DNA of 64,000 nucleotides from Pantoea sp. Nvir (lineage in GTDB: Bacteria > Pseudomonadota > Gammaproteobacteria > Enterobacterales > Enterobacteriaceae), in the NCBI RefSeq assembly GCF_009829915.1, contig NZ_SZZW01000002.1, forward strand, positions 124,001-188,000, written 5' to 3'. The notes beneath the pieces were generated by a model, which did not search any database, was not told where the DNA came from, and saw only the letters and a program-made list of their open reading frames with translations. Below, one piece after another: positions 33,902-45,029 of this stretch. The stretch's first letter is position 1, and the number at the start of each line of letters is the position of its first letter. The position numbers and the translations under genes were made by a program.

Positions 33902-34774
33902 TTAAGAGAGATACAATAAACTATTTTTTTGATTTTTCTGCTGTGATTTTAACCACGCAATCTCATCTTTCCAGATATCCGGATTGATGGTTTCAAGTAT
34001 CATTGGAATACCATTAAAGCGCTGATCTTGCATGAGCCAACTAAATACTGTTGTTCCGATATTGCCTGCACCTAAACTATGATGACGATCAACACGACTA
34101 CCAAGGCAGCTTTTAGCATCGTTAAGGTGCATGCCGCGCAGATACTGAAAGCCGACAATATTCTCAAAAGCGGTAAAAGTCTTTTCACATGCCTCTTCAG
34201 TACGTAGATCGTAGCCACTTGCGAAGGCATGACAAGTATCGATACAAACACCTATGCGAGATTTATCTTCAATATGTTCTATAATAGTTGTCAGATGTTC
34301 GAAACGGAAACCCATATTGCTACCCTGCCCAGCTGTGTTCTCAATTACTGCTGTTACCTGTGAAGTTTTATCTAATGCAATATTTATTGATTCGGCAATG
34401 CGCTTCAAACAAGCATTTTCCTCTATCTGATGTAGATGGCTACCTGGATGAAAGTTAAGCAGTGTTAAACCTAGTCGTTCAGCACGCTGCATTTCATCAA
34501 TGAAGGCTTCACGCGATTTTTCTAGTGCATCTATGACTGGATGACCGAGGTTAATTAGAAAGCTATCATGTGGTAAAATCTGGTGTGAACCAAAATTATA
34601 TTTTTTACATGCAGATTTAAATGCGTCAATTGTAAAAGTAGAGAGTGGTGTCGCTTTCCACTGCCTTTGATTCTTGGTAAACAGGGTAAAAGCGGTAGCT
34701 TCTAGTTCATGTGCACGGATCACTGCCTGATCCAGGCCTCCAGCAGCACTAACGTGTGCGCCGATATATTTCAT
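33902..34774 (-). CDS. nfo: Endonuclease IV (AP endonuclease)
   Basis: 290 residues (285 in E. coli). A TIM-barrel, trinuclear-zinc AP endonuclease of base-excision repair that cuts 5' to abasic sites. All nine metal ligands are in place at the E. coli numbers: His69, His109, Glu145, Asp179, His182, His216, Asp229, His231 and Glu261. The last dozen residues differ. Keeping an intact repair enzyme contrasts with the decay around it. In E. coli the order is lysP-yeiE-yeiH-nfo; here yeiE and yeiH are missing. Confidence 0.98.
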   Translation of the reverse strand: MKYIGAHVSAAGGLDQAVIRAHELEATAFTLFTKNQRQWKATPLSTFTIDAFKSACKKYNFGSHQILPHDSFLINLGHPVIDALEKSREAFIDEMQRAERLGLTLLNFHPGSHLHQIEENACLKRIAESINIALDKTSQVTAVIENTAGQGSNMGFRFEHLTTIIEHIEDKSRIGVCIDTCHAFASGYDLRTEEACEKTFTAFENIVGFQYLRGMHLNDAKSCLGSRVDRHHSLGAGNIGTTVFSWLMQDQRFNGIPMILETINPDIWKDEIAWLKSQQKNQKNSLLYLS

Positions 34775-35959
34775 GCCGCTTTCTCCTAAAAATACCTAGT
34801 TAAACGGGGCCTAATACGTCATATTCAACATGCTTAACTTGTAAAATACTACTCCAGTAGATTGACCTGTACCCGATAAAAAATAAACCATTCACTCTGG
34901 GGAAAAATCATATTCTGCGCAAGCATTATTTATTTTCGTACTAGCGCAAAACAGCAGGTGAAAATAACGTACTTGGATACATGTACATATCCTTTCAATA
35001 ATACCCGCATCAAATTAGAATTTTTGTTAATATCATTAGACTTTAAAATTGGTAGATAATAAAACAATTAAACAGTTGTACGAGGCCATAAATCTAGTGG
35101 CACACTTTATAGATTGACGACGTCTTGGGCTGCGACTGTAAAACAGTACTCACTGCTCAAGCAGAATTACATAAATAGTTAATATTGCCTGTTTTATTCC
35201 TTAACTCTAACTGTATGACCAGTAATTACCATCTAAAATGTGATATTTATCAATAATCTTAAAATGAAAATGTAAGAAATCTTTTATAAAAAGATTGGTA
35301 TCAGGAGAAAAACAGTGTTGTAAATGCTCCATGACTACTACTTATGAGTAGGTTTTTTACAAACTGTTTAATAAGAAACAGGTAGTAAAATATAATACTG
35401 ACAAGTGAGTATATTTGTCGAATGCTACTACTGAGGTAAATATTCACGATATGTTGTATAATGAATGCAAGGAGAAAAGGAGAATATCTAGGACCTGTAA
35501 ATTATATTTTACCGGTATTGTAATTATCTACATCGCATGTATTAAGCAGTGAAAATAGCACAATATATATCTACGCAAGTAGTACTATCAAAGAATCCTT
35601 TGACCATTTTTATGGTGAATAGCAGTCTATGTTCGGAATTTTCCTCTCCTATAACTGAAACTGAGTATCGGTAATGGGATATAATTGGCGTAATTAGTCT
35701 CTTTCTGCGTCCATGACCGTTTAATTAATAAATCGAACTAAATGACTTAATGAATAGTCAATTTTGGTTAGAAGATGATCTAGTTATGAACGCACGCCAT
35801 ACAGTATTGCCACTAATAGAAATACTTCTTTTCTATTTTCAGTAGACAATATAGTAGTTTTTCTTGTAATTCGGCGACGACCGTGAAGCTAATGCATGGC
35901 AGAACATATTATGTCAGTTCTGTCTAGAATAAAGTGAATTTCTAGAAGAGAGATAGTGT
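34775..35959. other. 1.2-kb geneless stretch between nfo and lysP (yeiE/yeiH position)
   Basis: No readable remnant of yeiE or yeiH was recognised. The region must carry the leftward nfo promoter and the rightward lysP promoter, but neither can be placed with confidence. Confidence 0.5.
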
Positions 35960-37432
35960 GTGCACATGCATAAAAAAGCAAATAAAACACAACAATCTAC
36001 TTTACGACGTGATTTAAAAGAACGTCACTTGACGATGATTGCCATTGGCGGGTCGATCGGCACTGGTCTCTTCGTAGCCTCAGGTGCTATCATATCGCAG
36101 GCAGGACCTGGCGGTGCGCTACTTTCCTATGGATTGATTGGTTTAATGGTATACTGCTTGATGACAAGCCTCGGAGAACTTGCAGCCTTTATGCCGGTTT
36201 CCGGATCCTTTGCTACTTATGGTTCAAAATATGTAGAAGAGGGTTTTGGTTTTTCTTTGGGATGGAACTACTGGTACAACTGGGCCGTGACTATCGCTGT
36301 GGATCTCGTGGCTTCACAGTTAGTAATGGATTACTGGTTCCCTAATACGCCGGGTTGGATCTGGAGCGCACTCTTCCTTATCCTAATATTTCTGCTTAAC
36401 TATATTTCAGTGAAAGGATTTGGTGAAGCTGAATACTGGTTCTCGCTGATTAAGGTGATAGCCATCATTATTTTTATCATAGTCGGTATGTTGATAATCC
36501 TTGGTATCCTACATGGCGGTGAACATGTTGGCTGGCATAACTGGCATGTTGGTGAAGCACCATTTGCAGGTGGTTTTTCTGCCATGATAGGCGTGGCGAT
36601 GATTGTAGGATTTTCTTTTCAAGGTACTGAGATTATTGGAATTGCTGCAGGTGAATCTAAGGATCCGGCAAAAAATATTCCGCGCGCGGTGCGCCAGGTT
36701 TTTTGGCGTATTTTGCTGTTCTATATCCTCGCTATTCTAATCATCAGTTTAATTCTACCTTATAACGATCCACTACTGCTGAATAATAACGTTACGGCTA
36801 TCAGTATCAGTCCTTTTACATTAGTATTCAAAAATGCGGGGCTGATGTTAGCAGCAGCGGTAATGAACGTGGTAATACTAACTGCAGTGTTATCAGCTGG
36901 AAACTCGGGCATGTATGCTTCAACGCGTATGTTATATAATTTAGCCAATGAAGGTAAAGCACCGCGCATTTTTGCAAAGCTATCGAAAGGAGGGGTACCG
37001 CGTAACGCACTACTAGCTACTACTATGCTGGCAGGACTCTGCTTCCTAACCTCGAAATTCAGCAACCAGGAAGTATACCTATGGTTGCTAAATACTTCAG
37101 GCGTGACCGGTTTTATCGCTTGGCTTGGCATTGCCATTAGCCATTATCGCTTTCGACGCGGCTATATTGCACAGGGTAATAGCCATCTTCATCTGCCTTA
37201 CCGTTCTAGCTTTTTTCCGCTTGGTCCAATTTTCTCCTTTGTTCTCTCCCTGAGTATTACTTTCGGCCAGAACTATAAAGCATTCCTTGCAAATCATATC
37301 GACTGGTACGGCGTTACCGCTACTTATATTGGAATCCCGCTTTTTTTAATTATCTGGATGGGATACAGGCTAATATGTGGCACCCGTTTCGTGAAATATA
37401 GAGAAATGCAATTCCCAATATACAAAGTTTGA
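35960..37432 (+). CDS. lysP: Lysine-specific permease LysP (APC family)
   Basis: 490 residues (489 in E. coli). A twelve-helix proton-coupled lysine importer. The first helix motif IAIGGSIGTGLFVASGA, the ISQAGPGGALLSY block and the sixth-helix segment FQGTEIIGIAAGESKDPAKN are intact. The frame starts with GTG at 35960; an ATG two codons later (35966) is equally possible. AGAAGAGAGAT upstream serves either. In E. coli LysP is also the co-sensor of CadC; no cad genes are seen here. Uptake of host lysine is the likely use. Confidence 0.95.
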   Translation: MHMHKKANKTQQSTLRRDLKERHLTMIAIGGSIGTGLFVASGAIISQAGPGGALLSYGLIGLMVYCLMTSLGELAAFMPVSGSFATYGSKYVEEGFGFSLGWNYWYNWAVTIAVDLVASQLVMDYWFPNTPGWIWSALFLILIFLLNYISVKGFGEAEYWFSLIKVIAIIIFIIVGMLIILGILHGGEHVGWHNWHVGEAPFAGGFSAMIGVAMIVGFSFQGTEIIGIAAGESKDPAKNIPRAVRQVFWRILLFYILAILIISLILPYNDPLLLNNNVTAISISPFTLVFKNAGLMLAAAVMNVVILTAVLSAGNSGMYASTRMLYNLANEGKAPRIFAKLSKGGVPRNALLATTMLAGLCFLTSKFSNQEVYLWLLNTSGVTGFIAWLGIAISHYRFRRGYIAQGNSHLHLPYRSSFFPLGPIFSFVLSLSITFGQNYKAFLANHIDWYGVTATYIGIPLFLIIWMGYRLICGTRFVKYREMQFPIYKV

Positions 37433-38487
37433 CTATTTAAAAAAATCATGAGGTGCGATCAGGAATTTTTTTTCATTTCGACCCCGGGTATAGGGAATCT
37501 TACTTTATACAGCTGCCGTGATATCCAGCTGCTAGTGTCGTTATCATCGTTATCTATCTATTATAAATATTCATTTTTCTTTTCATGGTTCCAGTAGCTA
37601 GGATATATTCTATTCTTATTAATTAATTATCAACGTGCATTACCATGTGAATGACACACCGATCAATTGATTAATTGAGATTAACGCGACACAGTTAGGA
37701 AAATAGCCAAAAGATAGAACATGTTTTATGGGTTACTGACTATGTGTATTAGAATAAATATGATATATTGGTGTTTTAAGATGAATCGTGATTTTCTTTT
37801 TCCTCTATGCCTTCATACTTATGCCTAAGTACTTATCGAGAGTACCACGTTCCAATCAATATTAATCTAATATAATTTAGAGGATTATGTAAAAGGTATT
37901 GGTGGCAATTAGTTAGATTTTTACAAACAGTGGCGCATTTGTTGAATTTTACTGGAGGTAAAGGGTTACCTATCCAAATGTTTTCAACCTGTACCGGTCG
38001 CTAATAATATAGTAACTTTCTGTAAAAGAACCGATGATAGGGCTCCAGTAGAGTTATCGGGTACATTGATGCTGTCTCTCTCCTAACGAAGCGAAAAAAA
38101 TTTTCAACTGGTTCACTCGTTGCCATACGTTAAGAACCCATATACTGCCTATTTGTAATAGGAAAATGCACTACATTGGAAGATCTATGCATTTTATGAA
38201 GGATTTGATGTAAGTTATTTAATTTATTTAAGCTCAATAAGCTGAAAGCGAATGGTGAGATATGTGGAAGACCCTGCGTGGGATCACGATGCAGTTAGTT
38301 TTTTATTTAAGATAGATGTTTTTTATTGCCAATCTAGTTTACTGGTATTTTAAAAGACATTATCAATAACTTTCGTAGAAATAATGATTTATTAGTAGAT
38401 TAATTAAATAGAAAGCTACACAATGTGTACCAGAATGGAGCCTGCTGATCTCTCCGGTGGGTTTTTATATTTATGGAGATGATTACG
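37433..38487. other. 1.0-kb geneless stretch between lysP and folE (cirA/yeiG position)
   Basis: No gene is recognisable; E. coli has cirA and yeiG here. A terminator-like pattern (GGAG...CTCC followed by GGTGGGTTTTTAT, about 38435-38468) sits immediately before the folE ribosome binding site. It could attenuate folE or end a lost gene, and the stem is weak. Confidence 0.45.
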
Positions 38488-39162
38488 ATGAGCACCCTGA
38501 GTCAAGAAGCTATCTTGGTTCACGAAATGCTACTAGCGCGAGGCCTAGAAACACCGTTACATACATTAGCAACTAAAATGGGTTATGAAAACCGTAAACG
38601 CCTAATTGCTAGCCATATGACCGAAGTTATACAGCTACTAAATTTAGATCTTGGAGATGATAGCTTAATAGAGACACCATATCGTATGGCTAAAATGTAT
38701 GTAGATGAAATTTTCTCCGGTTTAGATTATTCTAATTTTCCGAAAATCACAGTTATCAAAAACAAAATGAAAGTTGATGAAATGGTAACAGTACGCGACA
38801 TCACACTGATTAGCACTTGCGAGCATCACTTTGTAACAATTGATGGTAAAGCTACCGTAGCTTACATCCCAAAAGACAAGATCATTGGTTTATCTAAAAT
38901 TAATCGCATTGTGCGATTCTTCTCCCAGCGTCCACAGGTGCAAGAGCGTCTAACCCAGCAAGTTCTTGTAGCTCTACAAACTCTTCTCGGCACCAATAGT
39001 GTTGCTGTTTCTATTGATGCAGTGCACTATTGCGTAAAAGCACGTGGCGTAAATGACGCTAACAGTGCCACCACTACAACCTCTCTAGGTGGACTGTTTA
39101 AGTCGAGTCAAAGTGCCCGTCAGGAATTCTTGCGTACAGTGCGACATGTGGAAATTACATAG
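38488..39162 (+). CDS. folE: GTP cyclohydrolase I (type I FolE)
   Basis: 224 residues from this start (222 in E. coli). It makes 7,8-dihydroneopterin triphosphate, the first step of folate synthesis. Zinc and catalytic residues are Cys111, His113 and His114 in [12 protein letters not shown] and the Cys in HYCVKARG. The C-terminal block [14 protein letters not shown] is intact. An upstream ATG (38473) would add five residues; 38488 is preferred because TATGGAGATG places a good GGAG seven bases before it and the family start follows. Folate supply to the host is a possible reason for retention. Confidence 0.97.
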   Translation: MSTLSQEAILVHEMLLARGLETPLHTLATKMGYENRKRLIASHMTEVIQLLNLDLGDDSLIETPYRMAKMYVDEIFSGLDYSNFPKITVIKNKMKVDEMVTVRDITLISTCEHHFVTIDGKATVAYIPKDKIIGLSKINRIVRFFSQRPQVQERLTQQVLVALQTLLGTNSVAVSIDAVHYCVKARGVNDANSATTTTSLGGLFKSSQSARQEFLRTVRHVEIT

Positions 39163-40199
39163 CGGTTAATGCTTGCCTCTTCTTCCAATTTAAGAGATTA
39201 GTTAGTAGGATCTATGATGTTATTTCGCACTGGCTTTGATTATGTGGTTACTTAGTTTTAAGTATTCTGTTATTCAACAGGGAGTGTTTTTCCTAACTTT
39301 GTTTATTACCTTGAAGTTAGCCTAAATAGGCATTTCTTGATTTATTATTCTCTAGAATTTAGTAGTAACAAGTAACTCTAGATTACAACTATTACTACCA
39401 TGTGGTAGGCATCAGTCTCTGATAGTCGACATATTTTTATTTTTCTATATGAAAAATTAATCCGCAATGTTTCATACGGTTGGTTGGGTTGTGACGTGGG
39501 AATAGAAGAGAAGTTTTCTGATTTATTTTTGTTATAAATAGCCCGTTTGAATTACTATTGTATGATATGTAATGTACATTACATAGACACACGTATATTT
39601 TATATACCGTTGTATATTAACATAAGTAATGCTGCGTTTCAAATAATGATAATTATTATAAAGTTATATATTGTACATAACTGTCTGCTTTATGTGTGAC
39701 GTTTTTACTTTACTAACTTGCCATTCCTGAGAATGGCATTTGCAGTGCCTTCTCCAGTGTATTAACTATTGTTATGTAACGTATGCAAAATCTAACTATA
39801 AAGTATAATAAGATCCGCTCATTAATTTATGGGATTCAATAACATTATAGGTATTCTAATGTCGACTAGTATAGTCCTACAAGGGAAGACGGATGTATTT
39901 ACTATTAGGACTCAATGTAACCCCCTCACAGAAATTTTGCTTCTTTAAAAAAGATAACAACGGTAGCGAGGGCACAAGCGCTGCTTGTGAGGGTTAACAT
40001 AATAAAGGCATCTGTTTTATTTTGAAATGCTTTGTTGCAGTGGAGTATATTACTTATGCTGAGTAGTGTCGCAGTTAGCCCGGTACAAGTGCGTAATCCA
40101 CCTTTACTATCAAATATAGAACGCCATCATTCGACGGCATAATTGAAAATGCAGATTAGATCACTAATGTGGTCAAGAGTTGTATGTAAGTATTTATAA
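39163..40199. other. Geneless stretch between folE and the mgl control region (galS/yeiB position)
   Basis: E. coli has yeiB and the mgl/gal repressor gene galS here. I found no lacI-type helix-turn-helix frame or other remnant on either strand, so the dedicated repressor seems lost. Nothing else is recognisable. Confidence 0.5.
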
Positions 40200-40219
40200 T
40201 ATGTGATTACATTCACAGT
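40200..40219 (+). promoter_or_regulatory. Consensus CRP-cAMP site upstream of mglB
   Basis: TGTGA-TTACAT-TCACA (40202-40217) is a perfect match to the CRP core TGTGA-N6-TCACA. TATATA at 40239-40244 would set a start near 40251, putting the site at about -41.5, the class II position. E. coli mglB is known to be CRP-activated. The site and the operon have survived although galS has not. Confidence 0.75.
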
Positions 40220-40284
40220 TAATTAACATTGTACTTACTATATACAATGATATTTCCTCAGTATGAGATACTGTATAATGACGT

Positions 40285-40425
40285 GATAAGCACACCTGGT
40301 GTTGCTTCGGCAAGCTGTTAAGGTGGTGGGCATCGTTTTTAATAAAATGTATCGCACAAAGAAAAAAGTCCCTAATCGTAGTTTAGCATCTTAGTGTGAT
40401 GTTGCCCACTTATTTTTTTAATTAA
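40285..40425 (+). ncRNA. Possible structured 5' leader of mglB
   Basis: If transcription begins near 40251 the leader is about 270 bases. It contains a TTGC-UUCG-GCAA tetraloop hairpin (40302-40313) enclosed by CACCT (40293-40297) and AGGTG (40321-40325). A long-range GTGGGC/GCCCAC pairing (40326-40331 with 40404-40409) is followed by TTATTTTTTT. A second possible -10, TATAAT at 40274-40279, lies just before it. This could be an attenuated leader or a small RNA; both ideas are inference. Confidence 0.35.
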
Positions 40426-40518
40426 TTCGACGCATTATGTTTTAATAAAGACTCCGCTTACTCTTATGTTAAGAGTGAGGAAGGAGCTATGTATTTCCCT
40501 ATAAAAATCGGAGATCTT

Positions 40519-41517
40519 ATGAATAAGAAGGTTTTTGCGTTCATAATTTTTTTAGTTACCAGTATGGTATTCGGAGCAACAACCTATGCAGCAGATACGC
40601 GTATAGGAGTTGCTATCTATAAATATGATGATAATTTTATGTCTATGGTGCGCAAGGACATTGAGAAAGAAGCTAAAAAAATTGGTGGCATACAACTGTT
40701 GATGAATGACTCGCAGAATGACCAGTCTAAACAAAATGACCAAATTGATGTACTGATAGCAAAAGGTGTGAAGTCGCTAGCGATTAATTTAGTTGATCCA
40801 GCTGCTGCTGCAGTAGTAATTGATAAAGCACGAAGCAACGATATTCCAATAGTTTTCTTTAACAAAGAACCCAGCATGAAGGTGCTGAACAGCTATGATA
40901 AAGCTTACTATGTTGGTGCTGACTCTAAAGAATCAGGTATTATTCAGGGTAAATTAATTGAGAAGCACTGGAAAATGTCTCCAAACTGGGACCTTAATAA
41001 AGACGGTCAAATCCAGTTTGTAATGCTAAAAGGTGAACCTGGCCATCCGGATGCTGAAGCGCGTACTAAATACGTTATTGACACCCTGAACAAGGACGAT
41101 ATTAAAACGCAGCAGTTATTAATGGATACCGCGATGTGGGATACCGCTCAGGCCAAAGATAAAATGGACGCTTGGCTCTCCAGCCCGTACGCCAGCAAAA
41201 TTGAAGTAGTAATTGCTAATAACGATGCCATGGCAATGGGAGCAATTGAAGCGCTGAAATCCCACAATAAGACTTTAATTCCAGTGTTCGGAGTCGATGC
41301 GCTTCCAGAAGCGCTGACGCTGGTAAAATCTGGAGCATTAGTAGGCACTGTGCTGAATGATGCTAAACGCCAGGCGCAAGCAACGCTAGATGTGGCGAAA
41401 AATTTAGCCGACGGCAAAGCAGCGACGGAAGGCACCAACTTTGCAATTGTTGAAAAAATCGTTCGTGTGCCTTATATCGCAGTTGATAAAGACAACCTTT
41501 CTCAATTCCAAGAATAA
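40519..41517 (+). CDS. mglB: D-galactose/D-glucose periplasmic binding protein
   Basis: 332 residues from this start, the E. coli length. A type I periplasmic binding protein that feeds the MglAC transporter. The signal peptide [10 protein letters not shown]... ends TTYA before ADTRIG. The calcium loop DLNKDGQIQ and the sugar-contact regions around [20 protein letters not shown] and FGVDALPEA are intact. An ATG ten codons upstream (40489) has its own strong AAGGAG. I chose 40519 (preceded by CGGAGAT) because it gives a normal signal peptide and the family length. A hairpin (CTTACTCTTA/TAAGAGTGAG, 40458-40480) lies just before the first ATG. Confidence 0.95.
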   Translation: MNKKVFAFIIFLVTSMVFGATTYAADTRIGVAIYKYDDNFMSMVRKDIEKEAKKIGGIQLLMNDSQNDQSKQNDQIDVLIAKGVKSLAINLVDPAAAAVVIDKARSNDIPIVFFNKEPSMKVLNSYDKAYYVGADSKESGIIQGKLIEKHWKMSPNWDLNKDGQIQFVMLKGEPGHPDAEARTKYVIDTLNKDDIKTQQLLMDTAMWDTAQAKDKMDAWLSSPYASKIEVVIANNDAMAMGAIEALKSHNKTLIPVFGVDALPEALTLVKSGALVGTVLNDAKRQAQATLDVAKNLADGKAATEGTNFAIVEKIVRVPYIAVDKDNLSQFQE

Positions 41518-41589
41518 AATTCTGTCCGTGAGGGTACCGCCAAGCCATACCCCTTTTCAGATGACCAAACCCCTTTAGCCAGGTAAATT

Positions 41590-43110
41590 ATGGGCAGTGA
41601 TGATCTGACTGTACAGAGTGAATATCTGCTGGAAATGGCGAATATATCAAAATCATTTCCAGGAGTAAAAGCTTTAGATAATATAAACTTAAAAGTACGG
41701 CCTTACTCTGTTCACGCATTGGTAGGTGAAAATGGTTCCGGTAAATCAACATTATTAAAATGCCTGTTTGGTATTTATAAAAAAGATACAGGAAATATCC
41801 TGTATCAAGGTAAAGCAATTGATTTTCAAAGTTCAAAAGAAGCGCTGAAAAACGGCGTTTCAATGGTGCATCAGGAACTAAATCTTGTTTTACAGTGCTC
41901 GGTTATGGACAATATATGGTTGGGACGCTATCCCCAAAAGGGACCCTTTATCAATCAAAATAAAATGTATAGTGATACTAAAGCAATATTTAAAGAACTA
42001 GGCATTGATATCGATCCATACCACAAGGTAGTCAATCTTTCTATCTCACAGATGCAGATGATCGAAATTGCTAAAGCATTTTCCTATAACGCCAAAATTA
42101 TCATCATGGATGAGCCTACCTCGTCATTAACCGAAAAAGAGATAATCCATCTTTTTACTATAATTCGTAAGTTGAAAGATTCCGGTTGCGGCATTATTTA
42201 TATATCTCATAAGATGGAAGAAATTTTTCAACTGTGTGATGAAATTACGATTCTGCGCGACGGGCAGTGCATTACTACTCAGAAGCTGAAAAGCTTAGGT
42301 ATGGAGGAAATTACTGCCATGATGGTTGGTCGTTCTCTTAACCAGCGATTCCCGCACAAGAGTAATATGCCAGGAGAAGTTATTCTTGAAGTATGTAATT
42401 TAACTGCTCTGCGTCAGCCGTCAATTCAAGATGTCTCATTTTATTTGCATAAAGGGGAGATCCTGGGTATTGCTGGATTAGTAGGTGCCAAACGTACTGA
42501 TATCGTCGAGACCCTATTCGGCATGCGCGAAAAGGTCAGTGGCACTATCAAACTGTACGGTAAGGAGATTAATAATACCAGTCCCAACAAAGCTATTAAG
42601 AACGGTTTTGCGTTGGTAACTGAAGAGCGCCGCTTTACTGGTATTTATGCCTTTCTAGATGTGAAATTTAATTCATTAATCTCTAATATTTATAAATATA
42701 AAAATAAAATAGGGTTACTAGATAATAAAAAGATGAAAAACGATACCCAATGGGTTATTGAAGCTATGAGTGTGAAGACATTAGACCATAGTACGCAAAT
42801 CAGGTTTCTTTCAGGAGGAAACCAACAAAAAGTAATTATTGGCCGCTGGTTATTAGCTCAACCTGAAATATTGATGTTAGATGAACCAACACGCGGTATT
42901 GACGTTGGAGCTAAGTTTGAAATCTACCAACTCATTATTGAATTGGCAAAAAAAAAGAAAGGTATTATTATTATTTCCTCAGAAATGCCAGAGCTGTTGG
43001 GTATTACCGATCGCATTCTCGTCATGAGTAATGGTAAGGTAGTCAGCATTTTAGATACCAAGAAAACCACGCAGAATGAAATATTGCGTTTAGCGTCATT
43101 ATACCTTTAA
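41590..43110 (+). CDS. mglA: Galactose/methyl-galactoside ABC transporter ATPase
   Basis: 506 residues, the E. coli length, with two ABC domains in tandem as in the ribose/galactose class. The first domain has Walker [10 protein letters not shown] (about 47-55), the divergent signature LSISQMQ and Walker [11 protein letters not shown]. The second has the degenerate Walker [10 protein letters not shown] normal for MglA, signature LSGGNQQKV and [12 protein letters not shown] run of nine A (42958-42966) lies near the end in the correct frame. It is the second gene of mglBAC, 72 bases after mglB. Confidence 0.96.
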   Translation: MGSDDLTVQSEYLLEMANISKSFPGVKALDNINLKVRPYSVHALVGENGSGKSTLLKCLFGIYKKDTGNILYQGKAIDFQSSKEALKNGVSMVHQELNLVLQCSVMDNIWLGRYPQKGPFINQNKMYSDTKAIFKELGIDIDPYHKVVNLSISQMQMIEIAKAFSYNAKIIIMDEPTSSLTEKEIIHLFTIIRKLKDSGCGIIYISHKMEEIFQLCDEITILRDGQCITTQKLKSLGMEEITAMMVGRSLNQRFPHKSNMPGEVILEVCNLTALRQPSIQDVSFYLHKGEILGIAGLVGAKRTDIVETLFGMREKVSGTIKLYGKEINNTSPNKAIKNGFALVTEERRFTGIYAFLDVKFNSLISNIYKYKNKIGLLDNKKMKNDTQWVIEAMSVKTLDHSTQIRFLSGGNQQKVIIGRWLLAQPEILMLDEPTRGIDVGAKFEIYQLIIELAKKKKGIIIISSEMPELLGITDRILVMSNGKVVSILDTKKTTQNEILRLASLYL

Positions 43111-43129
43111 TAAAGCAAGGCCTGTTAAT

Positions 43130-44128
43130 ATGAAAAAGAATGCGCTAACCTGGCTGAGAGAAAACGGTATTTATGTTGTGCTAATGGTTTTATTGGTTAT
43201 TATTGTTTTCCGAGATCCAACATTTTTAAATCTAATAAATCTGAGTAATATCCTCACTCAGTCCTCAGTGCGTATTATTATTGCACTGGGGGTAGCAGGG
43301 TTAATCGTCACTCAGGGTACTGACTTGTCAGCAGGTCGTCAAGTCGGCCTAGCGGCGGTGATATCTTCGACTTTACTTCAGTCTATGGATAACATCAATA
43401 AGGTATTCCCTACGTTGGATACAGTACCAATTCCGGTAGTTGTCCTAGTGGTATGCTTCAGCGGAGCTATTATTGGTTTAGTGAACGGTGTGATTATCGC
43501 CTATCTCAAAGTGACACCGTTTATTACCACACTTGGCACCATGATTATTGTTTACGGTATTAACTCCCTCTATTATGACTCCCTAGGTGCCTCGCCTATC
43601 TCTGGTTTCGATAGCCGTTTCTCAAAGTTTACCCAAGGGTTCTGCTACTTTGGAAATTTTAAGGTGTCATATATCACTTTTTACGCAATCATTTCTATCA
43701 TTTTAGTATGGATTCTGTGGAACAAAACTTGCTTTGGAAAAAATATTTTTGCTATCGGTGGCAACTCGGAAGCAGCAAAAGTTTCTGGTGTTAACGTTCG
43801 TTTTAACCTTATTTTAGTATATACACTTTCTGCTGTATTCTACGCCTTCGGAGGAATGCTAGAAGCGGGACGTATTGGCAGTGCTACCAATAATCTCGGC
43901 TTTATGTATGAGTTAGATGCTATCGCAGCATGTGTAGTGGGTGGTGTTTCCTTTGCAGGCGGCTTGGGAACAGTAACAGGCGTAGTGACTGGTGTGATTA
44001 TTTTTACCGTTATTAACTATGGTTTAACCTATATCGGCGTTAGCCCTTACTGGCAATATATTATTAAAGGTAGCATAATTATCTTCGCGGTAGCACTAGA
44101 TTCTCTGAAATACGAACGAAGAAAATAA
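43130..44128 (+). CDS. mglC: Galactose/methyl-galactoside ABC transporter permease
   Basis: 332 residues (336 in E. coli), about ten membrane helices. The family block GLIVTQGTDLSAGRQVGLAA and the coupling-helix region NSEAAKVSGVNVRFN are intact. It completes the Mgl importer. GCAAGGCCTG precedes the ATG at a suitable distance. No ATPase or binding-protein duplicate is present in the window, so this is the only visible sugar importer here. Convergent sanA follows after 100 bases, without a strong terminator. Confidence 0.96.
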   Translation: MKKNALTWLRENGIYVVLMVLLVIIVFRDPTFLNLINLSNILTQSSVRIIIALGVAGLIVTQGTDLSAGRQVGLAAVISSTLLQSMDNINKVFPTLDTVPIPVVVLVVCFSGAIIGLVNGVIIAYLKVTPFITTLGTMIIVYGINSLYYDSLGASPISGFDSRFSKFTQGFCYFGNFKVSYITFYAIISIILVWILWNKTCFGKNIFAIGGNSEAAKVSGVNVRFNLILVYTLSAVFYAFGGMLEAGRIGSATNNLGFMYELDAIAACVVGGVSFAGGLGTVTGVVTGVIIFTVINYGLTYIGVSPYWQYIIKGSIIIFAVALDSLKYERRK

Positions 44129-44156
44129 GCTGTAAAAGATCTACCTCCCTAAGCAA

Positions 44157-44176
44157 ATTTAGGTTAATTTAGGTTA
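44157..44176. repeat. 10-bp tandem repeat between mglC and sanA
   Basis: ATTTAGGTTA occurs twice in direct succession between the convergent ends of mglC and sanA. It is a simple local duplication. Confidence 0.85.
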
Positions 44177-44229
44177 ATAATGATGATGTCTTATTGTACG
44201 TTTTCTACTAATTTTGCGACTAAATCGTT

Positions 44230-44904
<675 letters not shown>

Positions 44905-45029
44905 TCAATGTTAGAAGAAAATTAGTGCCTCAAGGCTACTTGAAGGCTTGTACTAAAGTAAGATACCACTAATTTTATGTAGTCTTTTCTTTAAGCACTT
45001 TCCCGGTCCATTCCAATCAACGTTTACTT

